Origin: Inquilinus limosus_F | GTDB taxonomy: Bacteria; Pseudomonadota; Alphaproteobacteria; DSM-16000; Inquilinaceae | Direction of reading: 5' to 3' | DNA: 64,000 nucleotides | NCBI RefSeq assembly: GCF_051487185.1 | Contig: NZ_JAHVDK010000026.1 | Location: 62,001-126,000 of the forward strand | In this document: piece by piece, positions 25,884 through 34,513 of the stretch | Position numbering within the stretch: position 1 is the stretch's first letter | Layout of the letters: every line of letters begins with the position of its first letter | The notes under the pieces: generated by a model | The model's database searches: none | What the model saw: the letters and a program-made list of their open reading frames with translations, nothing else | What the model was told of the DNA's origin: nothing | Position numbers and translations under genes: made by a program

Positions 25884-27074
25884 ATGACCGTGAGCGTTTC
25901 CGCGACAGCGGGAGCCGTGCGCCGTGGGTCCGCATTCAACGACCCCAGACTCCGTTCCATCGTGTACCAGGTGGTCTTGCTGGCGATCATCGTCGCGATC
26001 GGCTGGTTCCTGGTCTCCAACCTGATCCACAATCGGGAGGTCCGCGGCATCGCGACGGGCTACGGCTTCCTCGCCCGGGAGGCCGGCTTCGCCATCGCCG
26101 AGACCCCGATCTCCTACGCGCCCAGCGATCCCTATGCCCGGGCCTTCCTGGTCGGGCTGGTGAACACGCTCAAGGTCTCGATCCTCGGCATCATCCTCGC
26201 GACCCTGCTCGGGCTCGTGGTCGGCATCAGCCGGCTGTCGTCGAACTGGCTGCTCGCCAAGCTCGCCGCGGGCTATGTCGACATCGTCCGCAACATTCCG
26301 CTGACCGTGCAGCTCCTGCTCTGGGCGGGGCTGATCCGGGTCAGCGCGCCGCCGCCGCGGCAGGCGCTGAATCCGGTGCCGGGGGTCTTCGTCAGCAACC
26401 GCGGCATCCAGACGCCGGCGATCGAGGACAACCCCGTCTTCCTGTGGGTCGGTGTGGCCGCCCTCGCGGCGCTTGTGATCGGCTGGGGCATCGCGCGCTG
26501 GGCCCGCTGGCGGCAGGAGCGGACCGGGCAGCCGTTCCACAGCTTCTGGACAGGGCTCGGCCTGTTCATCGGCCTGCCGCTCGTGGTCTGGCTCGCCGGC
26601 GGCGCGCCGGCCGCCTTCGAGCTGCCGGAGCTGAAGGGCTTCAACTTCCAGGGCGGCTGGACGCTGACGCCGGAATTCGCGGCAATGCTGATCGGCCTGA
26701 CCGTCTACACCGCCGGCTTCATCGCCGAGATCGTGCGCGGCGGCATCCTGTCGGTCTCGCACGGCCAGACCGAGGCCGCCCGCGCTCTCGGCCTGCATTC
26801 GGGCGTGACGCTGCGCCGGATCATCCTGCCGCAGGCCCTGCGGACCATCATCCCGCCGCTGACCAGCCAGTATCTGAACCTCACCAAGAACAGCTCGCTC
26901 GCGGTGGTGATCGGCTATCCGGACCTGGTCTCGATCGGCAACACCATCGGCAACCAGACCGGCCAGGCGGTCGAGGCGATCTCGATCTTCATGGCGGTTT
27001 ATCTGTTCATCAGCCTGTCGATCTCGATCGGCATGAACATCTACAACCGCCGCATGGCGCTGAAGGAGCGGTGA
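25884..27074 (+). CDS. aapQ: General L-amino acid ABC transporter permease
   Basis: A 396-residue inner-membrane permease of the His/Glu/Gln/Arg type. Its long N-terminal extension and central insertion (LNPVPGVFVSNRGIQTPAIE) distinguish AapQ/BztB from ordinary 220-residue permeases. The helix after the signal-like N-terminus is QVVLLAIIVAIGWFLVSNLI. The coupling motif SHGQTEAARALGLHSGVTLR is followed by ILPQALRTIIPP. It is 91 bp downstream of aapJ and 2 bp before aapM. Together with AapM it forms the membrane channel. Confidence 0.94.
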   Translation: MTVSVSATAGAVRRGSAFNDPRLRSIVYQVVLLAIIVAIGWFLVSNLIHNREVRGIATGYGFLAREAGFAIAETPISYAPSDPYARAFLVGLVNTLKVSILGIILATLLGLVVGISRLSSNWLLAKLAAGYVDIVRNIPLTVQLLLWAGLIRVSAPPPRQALNPVPGVFVSNRGIQTPAIEDNPVFLWVGVAALAALVIGWGIARWARWRQERTGQPFHSFWTGLGLFIGLPLVVWLAGGAPAAFELPELKGFNFQGGWTLTPEFAAMLIGLTVYTAGFIAEIVRGGILSVSHGQTEAARALGLHSGVTLRRIILPQALRTIIPPLTSQYLNLTKNSSLAVVIGYPDLVSIGNTIGNQTGQAVEAISIFMAVYLFISLSISIGMNIYNRRMALKER

Positions 27075-27076
27075 TC

Positions 27077-28255
27077 ATGGCGACGACCCGTTCCCTCACC
27101 GAACCCTTCGTTTCGACCGGCGAGATCCCGGCCGAGCCGCCGCCCAACGCCACCGCCGGGCCGATCGTGTGGCTGCGGCAGAACCTGTTCAACAATTGGT
27201 ACAATGCTGTCCTGACGCTGCTGATCCTCTATGCCGCGATCAGGCTGCTGCCGCCGCTGATCGAATGGGCCCTGATCAACCCGGTCTGGGGGCCGGCGAC
27301 GCCGGATCAGCCGCCGGCCGAGGTGGTGGCCGCCTGCCGCGCCGTGGCGGGCGCCTGCTGGGGCTTCATCGAGGAGAAGTACCGGCTGATCTTCTTCGGC
27401 CTCTACCCCTATGAGGAGGAGTGGCGGCCGATCGTCGCCATGCTGATGCTGGTCGGCCTCGCCGTCGCCAGCACCATCCGCCGCTTCTGGGGCAAGCGCC
27501 TGATCGTCGCCTGGGTGGTGGTCATCGTCGCCGCGGTGTCGCTGATGTACGGCGCCGTCCCGCTCGGCTTCTTCGAGATCCCGATCCCGGGGCTGACCCT
27601 GGTCGAAACCGCCAGATGGGGCGGTCTGCCGCTGACGCTGGGGCTGTCGATGATCGGCCTGGCCCTGGCCTTCCCGTTCTCGATCCTGCTGGCGCTCGGC
27701 CGGCGTTCGCAGATGCCGGCGATCCGCACGATGTGCGTGACCTATATCGAGCTGGTGCGCGGCGTGCCGCTGATCACCGTGCTGTTCATGGCCTCGGTGA
27801 TGTTCCCGCTGTTCCTGCCCGAAGGCTGGAACTTCAACTACCTGCTGCGCGCCCAGGTCGCGATCATCCTGTTCACCGCCGCCTATCTCGCCGAGGTGGT
27901 GCGCGGCGGCCTGCAGGCGATCCCCAAAGGCCAGTTCGAGGCGGCGGACAGCCTCGGCCTCGGCTACTGGCAGAAGCAGCGGCTGATCATCCTGCCGCAG
28001 GCGCTGCGGATCTCGATCCCGGCGCTGGTCAACACCTTCATCGGCTCCTTCATGGACACGACGCTGATCATCATGGTCGGCCTGTTCGACGTGCTCGGTG
28101 CCGCCCGCCTCGGCCTGACCGATTCGATCTGGGGGCCGTTCTATAAGGAAGCCTATCTGTTCGTATCGCTGCTGTTCTTCGTGTTCTGCTTCTCCATGTC
28201 GAAATACTCGCAGTACTTGGAGAAGTTCTTGAACATCGGCACGCGCCGCCGCTGA
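27077..28255 (+). CDS. aapM: General L-amino acid ABC transporter permease
   Basis: A 392-residue permease, partner of AapQ. It has a long N-terminal region with several hydrophobic segments, then VPLITVLFMASVMFPLFLP and the coupling loop PKGQFEAADSLGLGYWQKQR followed by ILPQALRISIPALVN. The C-terminal KEAYLFVSLLFFVFCFSMSKYSQYLEK is typical. AAGGAG (27063-27068) within the end of aapQ serves as ribosome site. The open frame extends upstream, but that part is antisense-like and lacks homology; ATG 27077 agrees with the family. Confidence 0.94.
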   Translation: MATTRSLTEPFVSTGEIPAEPPPNATAGPIVWLRQNLFNNWYNAVLTLLILYAAIRLLPPLIEWALINPVWGPATPDQPPAEVVAACRAVAGACWGFIEEKYRLIFFGLYPYEEEWRPIVAMLMLVGLAVASTIRRFWGKRLIVAWVVVIVAAVSLMYGAVPLGFFEIPIPGLTLVETARWGGLPLTLGLSMIGLALAFPFSILLALGRRSQMPAIRTMCVTYIELVRGVPLITVLFMASVMFPLFLPEGWNFNYLLRAQVAIILFTAAYLAEVVRGGLQAIPKGQFEAADSLGLGYWQKQRLIILPQALRISIPALVNTFIGSFMDTTLIIMVGLFDVLGAARLGLTDSIWGPFYKEAYLFVSLLFFVFCFSMSKYSQYLEKFLNIGTRRR

Positions 28256-28268
28256 CAGGGAGATAAGT

Positions 28269-29036
28269 ATGACTGCGACTCAAGCGACCGCAGCCGAGCC
28301 GGAAATCCTCATCCAGATGTCCGGGGTCAATAAATGGTACGGCGAGTTCCATGTCCTGCGGGACATCAACTTCGCCGTCGAGAAGGGCGAGAAGGTTGTG
28401 ATCTGCGGCCCCTCGGGCTCCGGCAAATCGACCCTGATCCGCTGCCTGAACCGGCTGGAGGAGCACCAGAAGGGCACCATCATCGTCGACGGCATCGAGC
28501 TGACCAACGACGTCAAGAACATCGACGCCATCCGCCGCGAGGTCGGCATGGTGTTCCAGCAGTTCAACCTGTTCCCGCATCTGACGGTGCTGGAGAACCT
28601 GACCCTCGCCCCGATCTGGGTTCGCAAGATCCCGAAGAAGGAGGCCGAGGAGACGGCGATGTACTTCCTCAAGCGGGTCAAGATCCCAGAGCAGGCGCAC
28701 AAGTATCCGGGGCAGCTCTCCGGCGGCCAGCAGCAGCGCGTGGCGATCGCCCGCTCGCTGTGCATGAAGCCGAAGATCCTCCTGTTCGACGAGCCGACCT
28801 CGGCCCTCGACCCCGAGATGATCAAGGAGGTGCTCGACGTGATGATCGAGCTGGCGCGCGAGGGCATCACCATGATCTGCGTCACCCATGAGATGGGCTT
28901 CGCCCGCACCGTGGCGAACCGGGTGATCTTCATGGACCGCGGCCAGATCGTGGAGCAGAACGAGCCGGAGGAGTTCTTCAAGAACCCGAAGTCGGACCGC
29001 ACCAAGCTCTTCCTCAGTCAGATCCTGGCGCACTGA
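28269..29036 (+). CDS. aapP: General L-amino acid ABC transporter ATP-binding protein
   Basis: A 255-residue ATPase of the polar-amino-acid type that powers AapJQM. Walker A is GPSGSGKST, the Q-loop lies in MVFQQFNLFPHLTVLENL, the signature is LSGGQQQRVAIARSL, Walker B is LLFDEPTSALDPEM and the switch His lies in CVTHEMGFA. The C-terminus KNPKSDRTKLFLSQIL is typical of GlnQ/AapP. It begins 13 bp after aapM and is followed by a strong terminator. Confidence 0.95.
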   Translation: MTATQATAAEPEILIQMSGVNKWYGEFHVLRDINFAVEKGEKVVICGPSGSGKSTLIRCLNRLEEHQKGTIIVDGIELTNDVKNIDAIRREVGMVFQQFNLFPHLTVLENLTLAPIWVRKIPKKEAEETAMYFLKRVKIPEQAHKYPGQLSGGQQQRVAIARSLCMKPKILLFDEPTSALDPEMIKEVLDVMIELAREGITMICVTHEMGFARTVANRVIFMDRGQIVEQNEPEEFFKNPKSDRTKLFLSQILAH

Positions 29037-29076
29037 CCCCGGCGCGCCGCCGATCGGCGGCGCCCGTTTCGATCCG

Positions 29077-29108
29077 AGGCCGGCGAGGCGATGCCCGCCG
29101 GCCTTTTT
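29077..29108 (+). terminator. Rho-independent terminator of the aap operon
   Basis: A perfect 9-bp G/C-rich stem (29077-29085 with 29096-29104), a 10-nt loop and a TTTTT tract ending at 29108. It lies 41 bp after the aapP stop. Confidence 0.85.
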
Positions 29109-29236
29109 CATGCCGGGACGCCGCCCCAGACATTCCAAATCCGGCGGCATGCCCGCTGCGCGTCGGGCGTCCCTCCCGAGTTGCCGTGGCCGTAAGAAAG
29201 TGTGGCTTCTCCGCAACAGCTCGTTGTGATTTCATC

Positions 29237-29261
29237 TTACATACATTCTAGGATGTATAAT
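29237..29261 (+). promoter_or_regulatory. Promoter/operator of the first porin gene
   Basis: A dyad with arms ATACAT (29241-29246) and ATGTAT (29253-29258) overlaps a perfect TATAAT -10 box (29256-29261). No good -35 lies 17 nt upstream, which would fit activator dependence. TTACATAC at its left end is shared with the element before the second porin. The rest of the gap (29109-29539) carries a long leader with no credible gene. Confidence 0.6.
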
Positions 29262-29539
29262 CCAATTGCCGCGTCTGCGGGGGCGAGACTATGGTCCCGG
29301 AAGTCTCAGGGCACCGTCCGGCCGACCAAATCACGATCGATCGGACTGTGCCTTCGACGACACAGATCGGCGCCGTTTCGGGGGGACTCGCTTTCGACAC
29401 GGCCGCCATCGCCCGACCGGCAGCGTCGGGTTCTTGCCTGCAAGCCCTGGCGGACAGCCAGGACAGGACAAGCAAGCAGGCGGGCCGAGAGGCGTCTTGA
29501 GCGAATCGCTCCGCACCGATGCGGGGCATAGGAGGGAAG

Positions 29540-30718
29540 ATGAAGAAGGTATTGCTGGGTGGTACGGCGCTCGCCGCCGCTGCTCTGATCGGTGCGATGC
29601 CGGCGTCGGCGCAGGACCAGGGGACGAATGTGACGTCCGGTCTTCAGATGAAGATCACGGGCTTCGTCGGCTTCCAGGCCGCGCTGAATCTGGGGGATAG
29701 CCAGAACTCGGAGTTCGACCGGGACTACGACTTCCAGTCCAACGCCCGGATTCAGTTCGACCTCAAGAACGTTACCGACTCCGGCCTCGAGTACGGCGCT
29801 CGTATCCGCTTGAACTCGGTCAATCGCCGCGACGACGTCGATGTCACCCGCACCTATGTCTATGTGAAGGGCGGCTTCGGCGAGGTGATGTTCGGTAACG
29901 GGCCGACGGCGGGTGACGACTTCGGCTACGTCTATGCCCACGACGCGCTCGCCAGCGAGATGGGCGCCGGCGGTATGGGTTACGGCGACCTGCTGGACAG
30001 CTACGGCATCATGGGTGGCGGCCAGTTCTACTCGATCGGCCCCACCTACCTCGCTGGCCTGAACAACGCCGACACCCGTATCAAGTATACCTCGCCGAGC
30101 TTTGGCGGCTTCAGCTTCGGCATCGACTTCACGCCGGTGGTCGGTGGCGCGGAGCACGCCGGCAACGGCGGCCGCAACGACCTGTTCAACGACGACGACA
30201 CCTATTACGAGAACGTCGTCACCGGCGGTATCGCCTACGAGAACACGTTCGACGCCCTGTCGCTCGGCCTCTTTGCGTCGGCCAGCTACGGCAACGGCGT
30301 CAGGACGTCCGAATCCGGGGCCAACCCGAACGGCAACGACCTCGAGGTCTACACCCTCGGCGGCACGATCGGGTCCGGCGGCATCGTCGCCAGCGTGAAC
30401 TGGACCCACAACGAGAGCGTCGCCGTCGCCGACAAGCCGGTCGACACCATCCTCGCCGACCTCAGCTACCAGTGGGGTCCGTTCCTGGCGTCGGCCTCCT
30501 ACGCCTACACCTGGTCGGACAAGGGCAATGGCCTGGACTCGAGCGAGACCAGCGGCCGCGATCTCGAGGACAACCACATCGCCGGCGTGAACTTCACCTA
30601 CACGGTGGCGCCGGGCCTGAACACCTACGCCGAGGTGGTGTACGAGAAGCAGAACTTCCGCCAGGGGGCGGATTTCGAGACTGGCAACCTCCTGACCGGC
30701 GTGCTCCTGGCCTTCTGA
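29540..30718 (+). CDS. Outer-membrane porin (alphaproteobacterial, gram-negative porin fold)
   Basis: A 392-residue beta-barrel. The signal peptide is MKKVLLGGTALAAAALIGAM then PASAQ (cut after ASA). The mature part alternates strands (GLQMKITGFVGFQAAL, LEYGARIRLNSVNRRDDVDV). VYVKGGFGEVMFGNG is a typical porin strand-turn, and the last residue is Phe, the barrel-assembly signal. GGAGGG precedes the ATG. A diverged tandem copy follows at 31146. Substrate selectivity is not predictable, though position after the aap importer suggests a role in amino-acid entry. Confidence 0.9.
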   Translation: MKKVLLGGTALAAAALIGAMPASAQDQGTNVTSGLQMKITGFVGFQAALNLGDSQNSEFDRDYDFQSNARIQFDLKNVTDSGLEYGARIRLNSVNRRDDVDVTRTYVYVKGGFGEVMFGNGPTAGDDFGYVYAHDALASEMGAGGMGYGDLLDSYGIMGGGQFYSIGPTYLAGLNNADTRIKYTSPSFGGFSFGIDFTPVVGGAEHAGNGGRNDLFNDDDTYYENVVTGGIAYENTFDALSLGLFASASYGNGVRTSESGANPNGNDLEVYTLGGTIGSGGIVASVNWTHNESVAVADKPVDTILADLSYQWGPFLASASYAYTWSDKGNGLDSSETSGRDLEDNHIAGVNFTYTVAPGLNTYAEVVYEKQNFRQGADFETGNLLTGVLLAF

Positions 30719-30832
30719 GGCCGGGAGGACGCTACCCCGGGAGGTCTCCGGGAAGACCGGGCGTGACAGACCACTCCTAACGGTCTCTGTCTCGTCCCCT
30801 CGAAGGCTGAAAAGTCACGTCCGGTCGATGGA

Positions 30833-30867
30833 GGATGCGCGGCTCTGCAGGCCGCGCATCCTTTTTT
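30833..30867 (+). terminator. Rho-independent terminator after the first porin
   Basis: A perfect 11-bp stem (30833-30843 with 30851-30861), a 7-nt loop and a TTTTTT tract at 30862-30867. It lies 114 bp after the stop of the porin gene and separates the two porin transcripts. Confidence 0.9.
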
Positions 30868-30899
30868 CTGAGCTACCTTCAGAGCGTGCTCTGCTCAAT

Positions 30900-30926
30900 T
30901 TACATACGTTCGGGAACGTATATAGA
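30900..30926 (+). promoter_or_regulatory. Promoter/operator of the second porin gene
   Basis: A perfect dyad ATACGTTC-GG-GAACGTAT (30904-30921) overlaps a TATATA -10 candidate (30919-30924). It aligns with the element before the first porin over TTACATAC-TTC---GA-GTATA. The following leader to 31145 is about 220 nt and contains no credible gene. Confidence 0.6.
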
Positions 30927-31145
30927 CGTTGCCATGTCCCAGCGGCGAGATTACCGTCCGGTCATCTCGCGGATGGCTCAGTCCCGGCATCTCTCCGACA
31001 CGGGTGGCGCAGCCGAACCCATCCCGGGAGCCGCACTCTCTCTATCTCTTGATGCAGGCTCTCGCGGCCCCGGCGACAGCTGATTCCGGCAGCGGGCACA
31101 GTCCGGAACAAGAGGCGGCCGAGATCAACGGCAGGAGGAGGGGAA

Positions 31146-32312
31146 GTGAAGAAGGTCCTTCTGGGTGGTGCGGCACTCGCCGCCATGGGATTGGCCGGCT
31201 CGGCGTCGGCAGCCGACACGAACGTGACCTCCGGTCTTCAGCTGAAGATCAGCGGCTTCGTCGGGTGGCAGTCCACTCTGGTGCTCACCGACAGCCAGCA
31301 CAGCGACTTCGATCGCGACTATGATTTCCAGACCAATGCGCGGCTGATCTTCGACGTCAAGAACGTCACCGATTCGGGTCTCGAATATGGCGGCCGCATC
31401 CGCTTCGATTCGGTCAACCGCCGCGACGACGTCGACATCACCCGCGTCTACGCTTATGTGCAGGGCGGCTTCGGCACCCTCACCCTCGGCGATGCGCCGA
31501 CCGTCGCCGACGACATCGGCTACGTCTATGTCCATGACGAGCTGGCCGGCAAGATGGGTGCCGGCGGCATGAATTTCGGCGAGCTGCTCGACGGCGACTT
31601 TCCCTTGGGCGGCGGCGAGTTCTACTCGATCAACGCGACCTATCTCGCCGGCCTGACCAATCAGGACACCCGGATCAAATACACCTCGCCGACCTTCAGC
31701 GGCTTCAGCTTCGCCGTCGACTTCACGCCGGTGGTCGGCGGGGCGGATCATGCCGGCAATGGCGGCCGAAGCGACCTGTTCGACGACGACGAGACCTATT
31801 ACGAGAACGTCGTCACCGGCGGCGTCAACTACGAGAACACGTTCGGCGACTGGTCGGTCCGCGCGGCGGCCACGGCGGCCTACGGCGCCGGTGTCCAGAC
31901 GTCGGCGGACGGGGCCAACCCGGGCGGCCATGATCTCGAGGTCTACACGCTGGGCGGCCAGGTCGGCTATCAGGGCATCTGGGCCAGCGTGAACTGGACC
32001 CATAACGAGCAGCTCGCGGCTTCGGACAAGCCGGTCGACACCATCATCGGCGACATCAGCTATCAGACGGGGCCGTTCCTTGCATCGCTGTCCTACGCCT
32101 ACACCTGGGCCGACAAGAACAACGGCCTGGAGTCCGAATTCACCAGCGGCGAGGACCTGAAGGACGACCACATCGTCGGTGCCAACGTGACCTACACGCT
32201 CGCACCCGGCCTGAACACCTATGCCCAGGTCATCTACGAGAAGCAGAACTTCCGCCAGGGCGGGGATTTCGAGAACGCCAACCTGATCACCGGCATGATC
32301 CTCGGTTTCTGA
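31146..32312 (+). CDS. Outer-membrane porin, paralogue of the preceding gene
   Basis: A 388-residue barrel that matches the first porin along its length, including the signal peptide (MKKVLLGGAALAAMGLAGSA then SAAD), SVNRRDDVDI, the DDETYYENVVTGG loop and the terminal Phe. It differs most in the loop around residues 135-150 (NFGELLDGDFPLGG) and in several exposed turns, the parts that line or gate the pore. The start is GTG 31146 with an AGGAGGGG ribosome site. It has its own promoter element. The pair arose by tandem duplication; the differences suggest distinct permeability or phage-receptor properties. Confidence 0.9.
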   Translation: MKKVLLGGAALAAMGLAGSASAADTNVTSGLQLKISGFVGWQSTLVLTDSQHSDFDRDYDFQTNARLIFDVKNVTDSGLEYGGRIRFDSVNRRDDVDITRVYAYVQGGFGTLTLGDAPTVADDIGYVYVHDELAGKMGAGGMNFGELLDGDFPLGGGEFYSINATYLAGLTNQDTRIKYTSPTFSGFSFAVDFTPVVGGADHAGNGGRSDLFDDDETYYENVVTGGVNYENTFGDWSVRAAATAAYGAGVQTSADGANPGGHDLEVYTLGGQVGYQGIWASVNWTHNEQLAASDKPVDTIIGDISYQTGPFLASLSYAYTWADKNNGLESEFTSGEDLKDDHIVGANVTYTLAPGLNTYAQVIYEKQNFRQGGDFENANLITGMILGF

Positions 32313-32349
32313 GGCATCGGCGGCCGCGCATCCCCGGCGCAGAAGCCTC

Positions 32350-32931
32350 TCAGGTCGCGAGGGGGATGTGCGGCGCGGCGGTCCGCGGCAGCAGGCCGGT
32401 CAGGCGCGGGTCTGGCCGGCGCACCACGCGCTGGGCATAGGGCACGAAGCCGGCGCGCTGGTAATGGGCCAGGGCCTTCGGATGGTCGAGGTTGCAGGTG
32501 TCGACCGTCATCCGCCGGATCGGCCGCATCCAGGCGATGTCGATCAGCGACCACAGCAGGAACGGCCCCAGCCGGCGGCCGATGAATTCCGGGATCAGCC
32601 CGAAATAGGCGAGGTCGGTGACGTCGTCGCTGGCCTGGAACAACTCGCCGAATCCGGCGGGCGTGCCGTTGACGTAGAGCACGTAGACGCCGGTGCGCTC
32701 GTCGTTCAGCCGGGTGGCGAGCCGGCTGTCGTCCCATTCCCGCCGGTCGGTCCACAGCCAGTTGGCGCCCACCGTGTCGTAGAGATAGCGGTAGAAGGAG
32801 ACGGTCGGCGGCTCGGCCCGCAGCAGCACATGGCGGCCCAATGGCGGCGGCGGGGCCGGCCGCGTGGGCTTGGCCGTCATCTCCAGCTGAGTGACGGTGA
32901 TCGTCAGCTCGGCGACGGGCTTGCCGCTCAT
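32350..32931 (-). CDS. GNAT family N-acetyltransferase
   Basis: A 193-residue acetyltransferase. Core motifs are VYVLYVNGTPAGFGELF (strand 4 region), AYFGLIPEFIGRRLGPFLLW (acetyl-CoA binding R/Q-x-x-G-x-G/A region, here GRRLGP) and NLDHPKALAHYQRAGF (the C-terminal N...A...Y...GF pattern). The ATG overlaps the sseA stop as ATGA, so the two are translationally coupled and this is the last gene of the cysK-alaX-sseA operon. The acceptor is unknown; a sulfur amino acid or its derivative is a reasonable guess from context. Confidence 0.88.
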   Translation of the reverse strand: MSGKPVAELTITVTQLEMTAKPTRPAPPPPLGRHVLLRAEPPTVSFYRYLYDTVGANWLWTDRREWDDSRLATRLNDERTGVYVLYVNGTPAGFGELFQASDDVTDLAYFGLIPEFIGRRLGPFLLWSLIDIAWMRPIRRMTVDTCNLDHPKALAHYQRAGFVPYAQRVVRRPDPRLTGLLPRTAAPHIPLAT

Positions 32932-33791
32932 CTCCGCCTCCCGGCCGCCGGGCCGGTCTCGACCGGCGTGTCGCCCGGCAGCCCCCATTCGGCCCAGGAG
33001 CCGTCATAGACCGCGGCATCCTCCCGCCCGATCCGGTGCAGGCCGAGGGCCAGGACGCAAGCGGTGATGCCGCTGCCGCAGCTCGCCGTCACCGGGCCGC
33101 TATCCGGCAGGCCGGCGGCGGCGAAGCGCGCGGCGATCGCCTCGGGCGGCAGCAGGGTCTTGGTCGCCGGGTCGAGGAGGTCGCCGAAGGGCAGGTTCAG
33201 GGCGCCGGGGATGTGGCCGCCGCGCAGGCCGGGCCGCGGCTCCGGCGCCGTGCCCTCGAAGCGCTCGCGCGCCCGGGCGTCGATCAGCGTCCCGGCCCAG
33301 CCGGCCAGGATCTCGGCCTTGCTGCGGATCAGCGCCGGCCGCAGATGCGGGGTGAAGCGCGCCGGGGCGGGTGTCGGCACGCCGTTCGCCAGCGGCCGCC
33401 CCTCGGCCTTCCAGGTCGGCAGCCCGCCATCCAGCACGGCCACGCCGTCATGGCCGAAGGCGCGCAGCATCCACCAGGCGCGGGCGGCGCTCATCAGCCC
33501 GTGCGCGTCGTAGCAGACGACGAAGCTGTCATTGCCGATGCCGAGCGCGGCCATTTTCTCGGCGAACAGCCCGGGCGGCGGCAGCATGTGCGGCAGGCCG
33601 CCCGGCGTCTTGCTTTCCGGCGCGGCGATGTCGTCGATGTCGAAGAACACCGCGCCCGGGATATGCGCCGCGGCGAACTCCGTCGCGGCGTCGCGATTGG
33701 TACCCGGCAGGTGCCAGGTGGCATCGACGATACGAACGTCCCGATCGTCGAGATGGTCGGCCAGCCAGGATGTCGAGACGATGGTGTTCAT
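32928..33791 (-). CDS. sseA: 3-mercaptopyruvate sulfurtransferase
   Basis: A two-domain rhodanese of 287 residues that transfers sulfur from 3-mercaptopyruvate to a thiol or cyanide acceptor. The N-terminal inactive rhodanese domain covers about 1-135 and the C-terminal catalytic domain about 150-285. The active-site loop CGSGITA starts at Cys238, and Gly-Ser after Cys points to mercaptopyruvate rather than thiosulfate specificity (which has CRKG). Both ends overlap the neighbouring genes by ATGA. It fits downstream of cysteine synthase because mercaptopyruvate comes from cysteine transamination. Confidence 0.9.
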   Translation of the reverse strand: MNTIVSTSWLADHLDDRDVRIVDATWHLPGTNRDAATEFAAAHIPGAVFFDIDDIAAPESKTPGGLPHMLPPPGLFAEKMAALGIGNDSFVVCYDAHGLMSAARAWWMLRAFGHDGVAVLDGGLPTWKAEGRPLANGVPTPAPARFTPHLRPALIRSKAEILAGWAGTLIDARARERFEGTAPEPRPGLRGGHIPGALNLPFGDLLDPATKTLLPPEAIAARFAAAGLPDSGPVTASCGSGITACVLALGLHRIGREDAAVYDGSWAEWGLPGDTPVETGPAAGRRR

Positions 33792-34513
33792 GCTTCGCCC
33801 GCGAAGGTGATGACGACCCGGCGGTTCTGCTTGCCCTTGTTCTCGATCTTGGCGACCGCCAGCTTGCCGATCTCCGCCGTGCTGCGGACATGGGTGCCGC
33901 CGCAGGGCTGCAGGTCGACCGGGGCGGCGGCGTCGCCGATCCGCACCAGCCGCACCCGGCCGAAGCCGGTCGGCGGCTTGACCGACATGGTGCGCACCAG
34001 CTCCGGCCGCGCCGCCATCTCCTCGTCGGTGATCCAGTCGGTCTCGATCGGCAGCGCCGCCTCGACCAGATCGTTCAGCCGGGCGGTGATCGCCTCGGCG
34101 TCCAGCGCGTCGCCCGGCACGTTGAAGTCGAGCCGGCTGCGCTCCGCCCCGATCTGGCCGCCGGTGACGGCACCGGGCACCGCGACGCACAGCAGGTGCA
34201 GCGCGGTGTGCATCCGCATGTGCCGGTAGCGCCGCTCCCAGTCCAGCGCCAGCTCGACCGGCGTGCCGGGGGCGGGCAGGGCGACGCCGTCCGCGATGAC
34301 GTGGCGGATCTCGTCCGGCACCTCGCCCTTGCGGGTGTCGGCGACCGCGACCTCGCCGCCGGCCCAGCGGATCACGCCGGTGTCGCCCGGCTGGCCGCCG
34401 GCGGTGGCGTAAAACACGGTCCGGTCCAGGGCGATGCCGTCCGGCGCCGCGGCGACCACGGTGGCGGTCGCGCTGCGGGCATAGGCGTCGTCGCGGAACA
34501 GAAGCTCTGTCAT
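33788..34513 (-). CDS. alaX: Alanyl-tRNA editing protein, AlaX type
   Basis: Free-standing editing domain of 241 residues that hydrolyses mischarged Ser- or Gly-tRNA(Ala). The zinc site is complete: HTALH (His102, His106), then CGGTH (Cys204, His208). The N-terminal Gly-rich part (FYATAGGQPGDTGVI) corresponds to the AlaX-M/L glycine motif and oligonucleotide-binding region. It lies between cysK and sseA with ATGA overlaps on both sides. Its presence in a cysteine-metabolism operon is notable, as serine is both the main mischarged substrate and the precursor of cysteine. Confidence 0.9.
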   Translation of the reverse strand: MTELLFRDDAYARSATATVVAAAPDGIALDRTVFYATAGGQPGDTGVIRWAGGEVAVADTRKGEVPDEIRHVIADGVALPAPGTPVELALDWERRYRHMRMHTALHLLCVAVPGAVTGGQIGAERSRLDFNVPGDALDAEAITARLNDLVEAALPIETDWITDEEMAARPELVRTMSVKPPTGFGRVRLVRIGDAAAPVDLQPCGGTHVRSTAEIGKLAVAKIENKGKQNRRVVITFAGEA

